From Nelumbo lutea (taxonomy: Eukaryota > Streptophyta > Magnoliopsida > Proteales > Nelumbonaceae): a stretch of 64,000 nt of DNA. The notes under the pieces were generated by a model. The model was not told the DNA's origin. It did not search any database and saw only the letters and a list, made by a program, of their open reading frames with translations. A program made the position numbers and the translations under genes. How positions within the stretch are numbered: position 1 is the first letter of the stretch; each line of letters starts with the position of its first letter. This document shows positions 1 through 55,899 of this stretch, piece by piece. The stretch lies in the NCBI GenBank assembly GCA_022828595.1, contig JAKGHH010000007.1:39928356-39992355 (forward strand). Reading direction: 5' to 3'.

Positions 1-592
1 TCAAATGCAAGAACTAGTCTAGCCAATTTGAGCAGTTAATAGAAATCTCTGAGAATTCGGTTCTCAAAGTGGGCCAATGCTATGAAGGATTTATAGATAT
101 ATTCTGATATATCTATAATTCCCTAATTTTACTATTTTACCCCTAAAACAAACCATTTGATAATTGTTAGCTCAATTTGCACTAATTCATAAAAATAAAT
201 TATTAAATTCAAAAATAATATAAAAATATGAATAAATTGTAAAAAATTAATTTATTAAAATAAGAATAAAATTGAAAAATATATATACACTTATAAATTA
301 AAAATAAATAATTAAAAGTTAAAATAATAATGAAAATAGTAATAAAGTCCATGAAGCAATGAGAAAATATTTAATAATTGGAAAATTAATGTCTTAAAAC
401 TATTAAAATATTTAATAATTAATAAAAATTAAAATAATTAATAATTAATTCAAATAAAAATTATAAAATAAAAATAATTTATTAAAATAAGATTAAGATT
501 AGAAAGTTTGTATAAATTAGTGTAAGATTAAAAAATAATTTAATAAAGTCTATTAAACAATTAAAAAATATTTAATAATTAGTGTAAGTAAG
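1..592. repeat. AT-rich low-complexity stretch
   Basis: From about position 110 the sequence is almost only A and T, with recurring short words such as TTAATAATTA and AAATAAAAAT. No coding frame, terminal repeat or promoter-like structure is visible. It is probably decayed intergenic DNA. Confidence 0.6.
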
Positions 593-712
593 GTGGTTAG
601 GCTACATATAGGGGTTTCCTTAAAGGACAAAAGAAGATTGGGTGCAGGAGGTAGGCTAAAGGTTAAGGAAAATGTAAGTGATAAGGCGATCATCTCATTA
701 CAAGACAGACCC

Positions 713-722
713 CTATTTATAG
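713..722 (-). promoter_or_regulatory. TATA box, minus strand (candidate)
   Basis: Read on the minus strand this is CTATAAATAG, a near-consensus plant TATA box in a GC-richer context. The same arrangement occurs near 23,266. No gene follows it on the minus strand, so it is probably a relic promoter of a repeat. Confidence 0.35.
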
Positions 723-1384
723 GGAGATATCCCAAGGTCCCGAAAGGAAGGAGCCAAAAGCATTTGATTCCCATTAAGAAATGGAATCTCAGATTCGCTG
801 TCAGTTGTTAGGGAGGATTGCTAGGGTTTTGCTATGTATCTTACGAGATATCCTTGGGATGAACTTTCCTTTCGTCCAAGGATTCTCATAATCCGTGTAT
901 GCTACTTCCTTTTCTGACCCATTTAACCAACGTGGCATAAGTGATATAATTGTTTAATGGGTGCACCTTTACTAGGTTCATGTCGCATCCTATGGGCGCA
1001 TAATTTAAAGACGCATGTGTAATTGATATTTATTCTCATTCTATAGTGATTTTACGGGAGTCGCGATTCTACATTGACTTTGAATTCATTGCAACTACAC
1101 CCGTGTCTAAATCTCATCGCAAATCTGTGTGTGTTTAAGGTTCATCGCATATTTGTGTGTGTCTAAAGTTCATCGTGACTCATTTCCAGTACGAGTTTAT
1201 CACAGTCATGCGATGAGTTATGAACTCATCGCAAGTGTCCATGTTGTATTAATTCAGTATCCTCTGCACTCTATTGGTATGGGCGATCACTATATTCCTA
1301 CATTAGCCCCCTTGCTTATCGGTAAGAGAGGGGGCTTTATGATCAGTGTGCATCTTTGTATTGGGATTTGTCTTGAGACTTTAT

Positions 1385-1412
1385 GATCAGTGTGCATTGT
1401 GGCACACTGATC
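1385..1412. repeat. Perfect 11-bp hairpin
   Basis: GATCAGTGTGC at 1385-1395 is followed by a 6-nt loop and its exact reverse complement at 1402-1412. The left arm also occurs unpaired about 46 bp upstream. It sits among the repeated modules of the LTR-like region. Confidence 0.6.
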
Positions 1413-2160
1413 TCTGTGCATTGAGTCTGGTGGTCATCCCTATCTTGATTGGGTCTTTTATGATCAGTGGGAAATTTTATTTGGATCTATTTTCAGCCCC
1501 CTTGCTTATTAGCAGACAACAGACCAGTCAAAAAGCAATCATATATTCGACTTGGTGATATCTTTGGATGGGAATTGGGTTTGTCCATTTTGGGATAGCT
1601 TTTCGTTCACTCTGTGATTCAGCCCCCCTGTCTTTCGACAATTTGCTTTCTGTCAGTTGGCAACTCTATGCTCATTTTGTTAGTGAAATTATTAGCCCCC
1701 TACTTAATGGTAGGAAGTAAATTGTCAAAAGACAAGAGATAAACACTAAAGTATAGGCGTCCATCCCCCTGTGTTTGTCGAAGTGATGCCCATCACGAGT
1801 GCATTTGTGAGTTGGGTGGGTTTTGCTTGGTGGATTTTCGCATTCGGTTACCATTGGAGGGATGGGAAAGTAGTTATGTGCCAATGACATGGCAATCATC
1901 ATTAGAACTTTTCGTAACTGTCATCTCCTCATAAATGCATTGTGTTCGTGCATGTGGCTCAGAGAGGGGATGTACATTTAAAGTGGTGGTTGCCAACGTG
2001 TCACCACTTTTAAATTAATGCACCGGTTTGTCCCGCCCAACTGGGGTACGATTATAATTTTACATACTTTACTTTTCCGTTAAGCGTTAGTAGGGAAATT
2101 GCAATCATATCGATTTGTCTTCCTCGATGTTGTTTAGCATTCTTGACATGTTCGAGGATT

Positions 2161-2170
2161 CTATAAAAAG
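2161..2170 (+). promoter_or_regulatory. TATA box, plus strand (candidate)
   Basis: CTATAAAAAG is followed within 30-100 bp by a T/C-rich leader and by an ATG at 2304 opening a 23-codon frame that ends in TAA. This looks like the promoter and leader of a mobile element gene, probably the PMD-related element, rather than of a host gene. Confidence 0.35.
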
Positions 2171-2535
2171 GATAGTATGCCTTCTTCTGCTTCCTTTTTG
2201 TGTTTGCACTTATTCTCATCTAGTTTTCCATCCTTGTTTCTATCCTTAACTCTCTAGTGACCGTTTTCAATCTATTTCTTCCTTGTTCCATGTTCTTTAG
2301 ACCATGTCTCCTCGCGAGAAGAAAACTGAATACCCATTTGTTGAATTCGTTAGAGTCATGGATACAACATAAATGTTGTCTGAACGTGAAGTGGCTAGTG
2401 GCATTGGCTCTCTCCCCTGTGCACCATTACATCTCCCATGTTGTTGGCCTCAAACCAATAGGTTACCCATGCTTCAAGTGACATTTTACCCCGGGCAATC
2501 GATTGGTCTACTTAGGACTTAAACTCAGCAACCTC

Positions 2536-2937
2536 TCACAACAATTCCTCATAGAGCCCCAACAAGTTGGCAGGAAGGGACTCGGGAAACTGTTGGTGGT
2601 GGGTAGACACCGACCCACCAATTGGTAACGCCAATAAGGCAACAACATCCTCTACGGTGATAGAAAATTCATTGAACGCACCCACAAATGTGTGAGTACG
2701 GCAACACCAGTGATCCAATAAAGGTTTTACATAACTCACTCCCTCCTTACCAGGGAGATCAAGGAAACAGTCTACAAAGCATATAAGTCTGGCATCCCTT
2801 AGCAACCAGAAAAACATTAGATTCCCTAAGATATAACGTGCCCAGCTAGAATAGCTATTCAATGATTTTGAGCTATCAACCCTAGGCTCTTGACACTTGA
2901 AGGACACCGACCGACCCAAGTGCCCATAAAAACACAT
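2536..2937 (-). pseudogene. Plant mobile domain (PMD) fragment, N-terminal half
   Basis: This 133-codon minus-strand frame matches the front part of the plant mobile domain (aminotransferase-like PMD, as in MAIN/MAIL proteins and in many plant transposons). The diagnostic block is a Trp, then THTF, then a Glu-Phe-x-Ile-Thr-Val-Glu-Asp-Val stretch leading to LLALPIGG, which corresponds to the family pattern W..THTF..GE.T.T.EDV..LL.LPI.G. The rest of the domain does not follow on this strand. Pieces resembling the later part are at 3234-3900 on the other strand. No intact gene structure is visible, so this is most likely a rearranged transposon-borne PMD. Which element family carried it cannot be decided here. 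Confidence 0.65.
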
Positions 2938-3233
2938 TAGTTAACTCCCATCAACAACATCAAAACCCTCATCCTTTCCCCTTGCTACTGGCATAGGTGA
3001 CTAGAAGCCCTTACCACCATCGGCCACCTTGCGGCATTTATTCTGTATGTCACGTCTTGTTTCCTTTTCCTAGGGCTGCCTGATTATGGCCTTCACACGG
3101 TGCTGGTCCCCCTTGTCGTGATGGTTGCCGGAGGTCACCGACTTCGGTTAGCATTGTTGCTTTTGGGGTACCTGCTCGAGTAGATGGACAACATAGTCCA
3201 TTAGATGATAGATCCAGGCACATTTGTGAGTGT

Positions 3234-3900
3234 TTGGAGCTCAGTGTCATGCCCCGACGTCTCTCTCTTGTGAATGTCACTATTGCAGCTTTAAAGGGAG
3301 ACCATACCAAAGATCATTCATTGGGGGTCTGCCGTGGAAAGCGATGGCTTCACGCTACAAGGCTTAAGGACTTTGAGGTAAATGAGGTTGAGTTGAAGCT
3401 GGCATCCATTGAAAGTTTCATGTGGAGGCCTTATACCCGGGCTGTTTGACATTCTATGTTGTTCTGTGTTGGCATCGTTGTTCTTGAGGATGGTGATCAA
3501 CAATGTGTTGTGGAGGTGGTGCATCCCCTTGCGGGTGTGGCGCATCTTATTCTTTGGCTCGGTGATCGCATACTTAGACCGCACCAGTGAAGCCCAAGTT
3601 ATAGCTTATCACCCTAATAGGATCCTCTGCCAGTTCGACTACGATGATTTGGGTGCCCAGTTTCTTCGGTCTTCAGGGGAGGACGTATTTTGGACCCGGA
3701 GGCATGATTTGGTAATCCCAAGAAGTTTGTGGCTCCCTATGGTAGGTTATGGGAGGGTTCAGGCTTGTAAGTTCCTCCATCTTGCATACATGTGCTCATT
3801 GTTTGGGGGCTTTGAAATGTTCATGTTTGCAACTCCCCGCCCATGTCATGTTATGGCTCCCCCTCTGGGTCATGCAATGGTAGGAGCATGCACTGGTTAA
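3234..3900 (+). pseudogene. PMD-like remnant, C-terminal half (frameshifted)
   Basis: Two overlapping plus-strand frames (3234-3449 and 3409-3900) together resemble the back part of a plant mobile domain protein. The first contains FMWRPY, like the W.PY block. The second contains AYHPNRILCQF, like the P.RV.RQFG motif, then a Trp-x-x-x-His stretch. They are one base out of register, so a frameshift separates them. The orientation is opposite to the PMD front half at 2536-2937. Assignment rests on short motifs and is only moderately secure. Confidence 0.45.
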
Positions 3901-4699
3901 TCCTCAATTGAGCCCGGCGATTATAGAGGAATGAGAATTCATGGGTGTTGTTTGAAAGGGGAAGCGCCTTGCTCTAGAGAAGGGTGAAGGCAGCTGCCCT
4001 CCTATGGAAAAGAGGGCTAGATCGGCAAGGGTGAAGGCAGCTGCCCTCCTACATCAACTATCCCATGCACCCTCGAATTGGACGTTGTGTCATCTCGGGT
4101 TTGGGAGGTTCAAGTTAGGGGCTCACCACGAACAGATCCAGAAGGGGTTAGGCAAGAGCCCCCAGCCCTGACACTCGAAGTAAGAGATGCGGATGACATA
4201 GAGTCTGCGCAATTGGCAATGCCAATCTCCCCAACCAAAGTTGTTTCTATCCGCATCTCTGGTGGATGTGTGAAGAAGATGGCTCGCCGTTCTCGTAGGA
4301 AGGAGCCTAAGAAGATTGAATTGGTAATAATTTATATTTCTGATGTATTTGTTTTACTACCACCGCGAATACCATGGCATCACTTTTACGAACTTGTTTA
4401 TAGTCTTTTGTTTTGAAGCGAGTGGAGGCTGATGATGCTCAGCTTGATGTAGGTGCCCCACAAGATCCATTTGAAGGCATTGTGGGCGAGAAGGTATAGA
4501 TAATTGGGGTATTTGTATGATTTTCTTATTGTGTTTATCTCATTGTACTAATTGTTTGTGGTTTATCTCATTGCAGGTGATTTTCGATGTGGGTCCTTCC
4601 AACGTACCATTCTCGCCCATTATTAGGCAGCTGGTGCGCGAGTTGTAGTCCCCACAGCCCCCCATCGAGGGTTAGGGAGCAACTAAAGACCCTTGCAAC
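3901..4699 (+). other. Possible tail of the PMD element, no secure gene
   Basis: A 112-codon frame at 4078-4416 has a basic patch (KKMARRSRRKEPKK). A stretch ending GCAG near 4577 could be a splice acceptor, but no family is recognised. A segment containing GTGAAGGCAGCTGCCCTCCT occurs twice, at about 3984 and 4030, 46 bp apart. This is likely non-functional element sequence. Confidence 0.3.
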
Positions 4700-4945
4700 G
4701 GCCTTGTAAGCTCAAGCTCGGCTTGGTTCGAGCTTGATTTGAGAAAAAAATGTTTTATAAAAATAAAAAATTATATGTAAATTTTTTTATTTGATATTTA
4801 AAAATTTATGAATTATAATATTTTTATTATATATATTCGAGCTCGGCTCGGCTCGTTTATTAATCGAGCTTGTAAAATGGCTCTAGCTTGGCTCAAAGCT
4901 CAGTTGAAATTGAGGCAAGCCGATAGCTCGTGAAGAGCTCTGCTC
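4700..4945. repeat. GCTCGGCTCG-rich dispersed repeat
   Basis: Two clusters of AGCTCGGCTTGG/GCTCGGCTCG words flank an AT-rich core of about 100 bp. Several words occur in both orientations, giving local dyad symmetry. Such sequence is common in plant non-autonomous DNA transposons, but no clean terminal repeat or target duplication was found. Confidence 0.4.
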
Positions 4946-6125
4946 ATAACCACCCCTAGGTATAATTTGTCATTATTAATTGTATCAAGGATATTTTAGA
5001 CTTTTGGTCAGGTCTGAAACGAATCTAACCGCCTGGCTTGGGTCTTAAAGTTTAAGATCTGAAAGTGGCATTCAGATAAACTTTTAAGACATGACCCCAA
5101 ATGTCTATTACTTCTGAAAAGCAAGTATTTCAGAAATAAGCGATAGATTCAACGTTATCAAACACCCACTTAGACTTATCATGAAATTATCATAAAATTG
5201 TAGAAAGTTACCAAAAAATTATTACTAGAAATTGCACCAAATTACCAAATAATATAAGTAAAATAAATTACCATTATTTACCATAAATTACCAATAATTA
5301 TAAAAGCTTATCATAAAATTGTAGAAATATCAAAAAACATAAATTACACAATTTTTAAAAGAATGATATAGATGATTGATTTGTTATAGTATATTAACTT
5401 TTATTATAGATCTTATATATTTATTAGTTGATTATACCCGAAATTGATTTCGGGTCACACGTGACAGCGGAGTTTGGTCCCATGTCTCTGCTGCTTTGAC
5501 TCTGAGATAGATATTACCAACTGAGAGCTGAGAGCCATTGTAAATCAATATTTACTAATATTCGGATATCGGATTCAGTGCTCACAAGTTCCTGTTTACA
5601 CAATTCTAACAGTCTTATTTTATAGCCGTGAATTGGAAATATCTCCGTTATTATATGCTTTCTTGGGAAAATATTTTCAATGTAAATTTGCAGAGGACTG
5701 TGCGAGAGCAAATCCAATTTCTAATTTGAATACCAAAAAAAAAAAAAAATCCGATTTTTAATATTTAAATGCCACCGGTATAGATGCCACTAGTACTTCT
5801 GTACCATGTCTCTCCCTCGTTTGTCTCGTCTCCACATAAAAAACCTGAGCGCTCCCGGTTTTAGGGCCTCTTGTTAGAGAAGCCAAAACAATGGGCGCGT
5901 GGGCCGAAAGGAACGAAGGAATATGGTTACCCGAGTCAACTTTTTATTTTTTTTTTGGAAAAAGCTGCCCCAATTTTTTACCCGATATACTAACCAATTC
6001 GGGTTGGCTCCAAACCCATGTACGACTTGGATTAGATGTTTCCAAAAAATAAAATTTAATTGTTTCACGGGTTTTTTTTTTTTCAAAACTCATAGTACGC
6101 AATAGTTTTGACTTTCTTACCAAAT
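4946..6125. other. Intergenic, no gene seen
   Basis: The stretch is AT-rich with A and T homopolymers near 5,733 and 6,070. A segment ending ATCAAACACCCACTT (about 5,158) resembles ends of plant hAT-type MITEs, but its partner end was not found. A CACGTG hexamer lies at about 5,458, roughly 1.5 kb upstream of the presumed transcription start, too far and too short to interpret. Confidence 0.4.
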
Positions 6126-6388
6126 TTAAGTTCCATTTGGTTTATGGAAGTAGGGGTTTAGAATTAAAATCGGAATGGCCTATTTCTATTCCAACTGTTT
6201 GGTGGGTGGAATCCCATTTCAATTCTTAATAAAATGGCATTCCTCAATTTGAGGGAGGGCTATTTGGTTTCTCTCCCTTATAGTCGATTTTAAAAATAAA
6301 TTAAAAATGATGAAAAATTAAAAATAAATTATTCAGATTCTGATCCAAGAGATTAATTCCAATTCTTATAAATCAAATGGACCCTTAA
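6126..6388. mobile_element. Tourist-like MITE (candidate)
   Basis: The two ends are imperfect inverted repeats: the left end reads TTAAGTTCCATTTGGTTTAT and the reverse complement of the right end reads TTAAGGGTCCATTTGATTTAT without its last base differing. Both ends abut TTA/TTAA, fitting the 3-bp TTA/TAA target duplication of PIF/Harbinger (Tourist) elements. The 260-bp body is AT-rich and non-coding. It lies in the upstream region of the demethylase gene. Confidence 0.5.
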
Positions 6389-6944
6389 TACCGAGGGGGG
6401 TTTAGGCTTGACAAAAGATAAACGGGTTTATGTTTTGGAGAATAATTACTCCTGCTTTCGTTTTCTCCTGCAGCCAAACAATTCGGATGGCTTTGTTTTG
6501 GAGTAATGGATCAGAACAGAGCAACGAAAAATTTCCTTGGTCAAACACGTTAAGGTGCATTTTCGTAATTTTGCTAACACCAAGGGTATAAGAAAAAAAA
6601 CAAAGAATTAAAGACCATGAGTAATTTTATTTTTCTTTACTTTTCTTTAATCACACGCATACGGCACTCTGGAGCTACGCTATTCCAAGGACTATCATAA
6701 CTAAAGTACTTCAATCTGGTCGGATAATTATTGATTATTGATTAATTTGTGTAGGTCCTAGTCCTACCGTACAGAAATTTACCACGCAGAAGCATGACAT
6801 ACTAATTACATCCATAACGTGGCTTTGTATATAGTTTTTCACGTATGGTTCCGTAATGGGTCCACCTAGGGTTTGATTTGAAAAGAGCTTGTACAGATTT
6901 TGGTACTATCATTATTGCAATAGGACAGTACTACCTAATTTTCT
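6389..6944. other. Proximal upstream region of the demethylase gene
   Basis: No coding frame is visible. A TATA-like word (GTATATAG) occurs near 6,827. The transcription start cannot be placed exactly. Confidence 0.35.
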
Positions 6945-7366
6945 CTCTTTTTTTAAATTTTAATTGAGTTTTAAATTTTCTAATTTCAAAAGAAAAAGAA
7001 AGTACATGCAAGAAAGAGGAAAGAGAGAGAGAGAGGATTGCTTGTCGTGGTTAGTTGTTTTGATTGGTTTAGCCTTCCGTCTCTCAGAGATTTCGGTTAG
7101 TGAGAGCGTGCGTGTGAGGGTCGTTGGTTGACTCTCTTCCCTCCATCTCCTTGAGCTGTAATTTTTCGGATTCTTTCTCTCTCTAAAACTCTCTTCTCTC
7201 TCCAACTCTCTGAGGGAATAGAAAACAGAAAGCCATTAGTCTCCTCTGACAAAGTAGTCCGTCTTACCATATTTATGACATTATTATTGTGATTAATTTA
7301 ATTTAATTGAAGAAATAGAGGGAGCCTACGGTACAACGACGCTATCGAATTTTAGCTTCTTTTAAG
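6945..7366 (+). promoter_or_regulatory. Probable 5' UTR exon of the demethylase gene
   Basis: The segment is rich in CT and GA runs (for example a GA microsatellite at about 7,023-7,036 and TCTCTCTC tracts), as is usual for plant 5' leaders. It ends in TTTAAG followed by GTATCT, a plausible splice donor near 7,367. The next good acceptor that leads into coding sequence is CCTTGCAG ending at 10,268. This implies a UTR intron of about 2.9 kb, possibly with small non-coding exons (for example after TGTGCAG at about 7,841). Transcript data would be needed to fix it. Confidence 0.45.
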
Positions 7367-10268
7367 GTATCTTTTCTGTATTTTCTTTTTTATTTCTGGG
7401 TAGTTTTGGTTAGATACTACTGTGTTTGATTGAGTCTTGAGAAAAATCATGTGGGTGCTCTTCTCTTTTCATTAATATGATGAAGTCATTTTTTGGGGTA
7501 TAATTTATCTTCAATTGGGTCATTGGTTTCTCCATTTTTAGGTAATTTGTTTCTTTATTTTAAATTTAAATAATTATCTATTGGTTTTTAATTAATGATA
7601 GTGGATTAAATATGTTATTTTGTGTTGGCTCGGCTAGAAAGCAAATTGGGTTTGGATCATTTGTTGGTTTAGTTGAAGGTTGGGTTCTATCTACGTTCTT
7701 TCTCTATTGCTCTTCTGCAAAACAGGGAAAAATAGAAGTACCGGGGAGTTGGGTACGGATATTTTATTTTCTCTCTCCATGAGACCACATTTGTTGAATT
7801 TTGGGGTTACAATAACGTTCTTTTCTGTGGGGTTTGTGCAGGAAATTATTGTCTGGCAGTTAGTTTTGGATATTTTGTGAATTGGGCTTGTTTTGATTTC
7901 CTGTTCTAGGTGAGAACAGTGGTTTTTCCCCCTTCAAAATTTCGCTCTGCATGGAAATTTGTTGGTTGGGATTCATGATCTTCTGTGGCTAATAAAACAG
8001 TTTTCATGGAAAGCAGGAAAATTCTTCAGGAGGTTAGTTTGTTCTTTGATCCTGTTAAATACGGCCATCCATCTTTTGGTTCCTAGAGGCTTGTTGCTTA
8101 TTTATTCTTCTTGTTCATATTCATGTTTTTTTTTCCCTATTTATCCATCTTCTATGCAGGCTCATACATGCTTTTAATTTTTGAATCGGTGCCTACAATT
8201 CCACAGTTAGATAAAAACTGAACTATTTATGAGTTAGATCTGGCATTGGTTATCATAATCTGAACTCAAGTTCAGATCTTTTGTTTGTATGCAATTGATA
8301 TTGTACTCTTGTAATATTAAACTGAATATAAATTTGGCATCTAATTTTAATTCTTCAATCCTGTTTATCAATGAAGAGCCTTTGCATTTTCTTCCTGATA
8401 AAGAGGCCTTCACAAAGATGGCATTTTTCTGGTAGTTACCTGATGTTCTGCCAGAAACATTAAGACCATAAACTGCAGCTTATTCTCTGTCATGTTGCTA
8501 ACTTAGACTCCATACACCACAGTAGGGTTATCTAGTGCATGATGGAAATTTTTGTTATGTTTAGCCAATTTGTCTGCTGGTTTTATAGGGTGGTCTAGCC
8601 TGACCTTATACAGGCCTTGGCTTTCAGTCCATTGTTGAATTAGGTCATGGTGTTCTTTAAAATATCACACTGAAATTCAATTATCAAAAAAAAAAAAAAT
8701 ATCACACTGAAATTCATCTTCTAATTGTGAACAGTTGGACTTGCTAAATGGAAACCCTTGCATTTTTTCCTTTTTATTAAGTTGGATTAGAATTATGTGC
8801 AGTTCTTCCTATCCATAATAATTACACTAAGATAGATAATCTAAATGGATGTAAGACTCAATGGCAGAGCCCAAGGGGCTGGTCATCAATTTTCGATAAC
8901 ATAGTAAAGTTTTCATGTCTTTTGATAGGCAAATATTTTTCCTGGTTGCTTTCGAATATGCCTCCACCCAAGAAATAAGAAAAGTTGAACTTTTGATACC
9001 TTACCCCCAAGAGAACAATTTTAGTTTATCATTAGTGCATAAAAAAGCCACTACTAGGTCCATAGCAAGTTGCTTGGTTTCCCATAAAGAGAGAAAAAAA
9101 GCAATAAACAAAAATAACCATCCCCAGGTTCCCCACAGTAAGTTTTATTAAGATCTTTTTAGATTGTTAATCTGATTAATCCTAAACTGTGAATGGTAAC
9201 TTAGGTAATGAAGATGATAAATATTATATTGCATTTGAAGAAAAGGTTCAAAAGAATAGTATAGAAAGAAGGTATCCTTGTGACTATATAAATGAATTGG
9301 GTTGAATTACTAATATATTTCACACAAAACCTCGCCTTTACAGCTTCTCCTTGTATGGAGGCCTCACTGTACTTTGGCTCTTTGATCTTAGTGAAATACT
9401 TTAACTTATACTTTCATAAAAAAAAAGAAAAACAAAATCTTGCCTTTAGTTTTGATTCTAATAGTGTATACTTGTTTAAAATACCAAATATTTTACAGAG
9501 CCTTTTAGAAAATTTTATAATTTCCCATCAATGACAACCACTCCCCCACAAAAGGAAGAAAAAAGGAGAAATTTTCTGGGTTGGCCTCTGGTCCTAATAA
9601 TTCCTATGCAAAACTAGCTTCAGGTGGAATAAGTGGAAGATTGGTAGTGGGAGATTTATTTTTTGATCAGCAGAAAATAAATTCATTAATTTTAATTAAA
9701 AAGTAGTTAATACAACTTGATGAATAGAGTGTCATCCCCAATTTTCACATTCAAGTTACATGAAAGCCCCAAAATACATCAGGTTACACCTTTTCCTAAA
9801 ATAAAATAGGCCTGTTAACTCTCTGCTTTGCCAACACGTCCACCAACCCATTTGCAGCCCTTATCCAGCTAAAAGTAGAACTGAATCTCTTTGCTAGGAT
9901 ATTGATTTCCCTGAAAACATGTCTGTATTTCCAGGGAGCTGAACTGAAATTTTTGGTCCATGAGATGACTAATTGTGAGAGATTTAACTCATTGTTAATT
10001 AGAGGCTTAATCTGCATTAGGAATTAGATAGAAGCTAGCATTTTTTTTTAAAACTTTGTTAGCAGCAGGTTATGGATCATATCTAGACAGGCTAAATATG
10101 CTGTTTCAAGTTTTAAACCAAATACACAAGAAAACCCTTAGCTACTGGTGGTAGTGTCATAGGGTAATTTTTATATTGGTATTGGCTTGTTCAGTATTGT
10201 TTGTAATTTTAGAATGCTAAAAACTTTCATATCAGCTTTGTGTAAATCATCTATCTTTTGCCTTGCAG
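7367..10268 (+). other. Presumed 5' UTR intron
   Basis: This is T-rich sequence without a host coding frame, bounded by a candidate donor at 7,367 and a strong acceptor (TTTTGCCTTGCAG) at 10,268. It contains a LINE remnant at 9,655-10,017 and a directly repeated phrase ATATCACACTGAAATTCA at about 8,663 and 8,699, separated by an A-rich run. Confidence 0.45.
9655..10017 (-). mobile_element. LINE remnant (RNase H-like tail)
   Basis: A 73-codon minus-strand frame (9796-10017) contains FSWIRAANGLVDVLAKQ, the typical last part of the RNase H-like (RVT_3) domain at the C-terminus of plant L1-type LINE polyproteins. The reverse transcriptase is missing, so this is a 5'-truncated copy, the usual fate of LINE insertions. 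The AT-rich sequence to its left would be its 3' UTR. A related fragment sits at 36,775-37,557. Confidence 0.6.
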
Positions 10269-10416
10269 TTAAATATCGATGGGGACAAAATGTTTTCAGA
10301 ATTGTTTGACAGAAGAACATCCAGGAATCTCAAGTCATGGAAATATTCCCTTTGATGTATGTTTTAGCATTAAAAGGGAATCAGATCACACTTCATCCGT
10401 TTAACGGAGTTTTGGA

Positions 10417-54592
<44,176 letters not shown>

Positions 54593-55899
54593 GGAGGAAA
54601 AGTAGAAAATAAGCCATCATTCTTTTTGTCTGAGGTAACGTTGTTTTTTCTTTTTCTTTTTCTTTTTCTAGTTCCTACCTTCCCCATTCTTTTTAGGTCT
54701 ATTCTTTTCAGGCTCTTTAGAGATCATTAGGGCAAGAGTATGGCACGCATTTCTGCTGTGCCCTCTATGATACATAGGGTTTTTGTTCCAATACCATTAA
54801 CCAATCACAATTAATTTGAGGCTGCTTGTATATTAGAAATTTATGCACTACAGATAAAGAAAATTTCTTCCAACTTTAATGAAATTCATATCCAATTTAT
54901 CTCTTGCCTGAACTGACTCTATTTCTATATTAGATGTGTATATTAAACCCTTTATCAATGACGATTGTTTAGTCTTATTTTTTCCATTTTGTTTTTTCAT
55001 TTGTAAATTCTGATACTAGATTCCTTAACAATTACATAGTCTGCATCTTTTCACATTTCCTGCATTATTTTATCTGCTTGGTTCCTACGTAGAGACTAGG
55101 GCTTATTCCCTGGCCCTCTGGAACTGCCTGCATTATTTTTCTGAAAGGTTGGGCATTGTGGTTTGGGACTACAAAAGACCCATATAGTGGTATGGAATGG
55201 TGATTGGCAACATATTTTAGACTGCGTTTGGTTCCAGTACAAATTTCATTTGCACTAGTACAAATTCCTGGGATTACAAGAGGACTGAATGTAAATTCTG
55301 GTTTACTTTTGCTTCTTTGACTTGTTTGTTTGTGTGAAGCAAAATGAAGTTACCTCCACCAGTGGTAGGAGGTGGGTATATTCAGGAGTGAGGTAGGATG
55401 CAAGATGTTGTGGTCTTCACTTTATATGATAAAGAATTAAGGTAGGAGGAAGGTAGTTCAAAACACTGCATCAGTTGTTGGGATGCGAAATTTGCACTAC
55501 TAGTGAGTGCAAAAGAGACAAAAAGTGCAAAAGAGGAAGGTAGTTCAAAATACTGCATCTAAAAACTTTCACAAGTGCAGCCTTTAAATTCATTTAATAT
55601 GAAGCAAAAATTTCAAATTAAATCAAATCCAATTGATGTGAATCTGGCTTAAACGTTTTAAATAAGTGTTGATGTTCACAAACCTTTGAGAGAAGAACAT
55701 GAAGAAGTGTCTTCAGAGTTTGTAACAAGTACAAATTTGATTCTCAGAAAGGCTTTCTCATGTTCTTCTCTCCACACAAACTACATTCTATTTTGTGAAG
55801 TCCATTAGAAGTTTTGTTGCTAGTGTTAGGCCAGGGATGACTTTTCTAAGATAGGAGGTTTTGTTGAAGAAAGTTTTTAGATGGCTCTTTGAAATTAAA
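54593..55899 (+). other. 3' UTR and downstream intergenic DNA
   Basis: The 3' UTR starts after TGA 54,592. No canonical AATAAA occurs in the first 400 bp, so the end of the transcript is unclear. Further on, GAGGAAGGTAGTTCAAAA occurs twice (about 55,447 and 55,534), and perfect 14-bp inverted arms (AGAGAAGAACATGA) lie at 55,689-55,702 and 55,758-55,771. The latter may be remains of a small DNA transposon. Confidence 0.5.

Larger units (their letters stand above)
593..2303. repeat. Repeat-derived non-coding region, LTR-like
   Basis: No long coding frame is present. The stretch carries signs of a retroelement control region: a minus-strand TATA box near 713-722, a plus-strand TATA box near 2162-2170, and several repeated modules. 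The word AGCCCCCTTGCTTAT or a close variant occurs four times (about 1304, 1496, 1621 and 1693), and TTATGATCAGTG occurs three times (about 1336, 1381 and 1459). A T/C-rich leader follows the plus-strand TATA box. No matching second copy was found in the window, so an LTR cannot be proved. It may belong to the PMD-bearing element to its right. Confidence 0.4.

Noticed and set aside
5455..5466. CACGTG G-box as promoter element
   Set aside because: A single hexamer about 1.5 kb from the presumed start is expected by chance.
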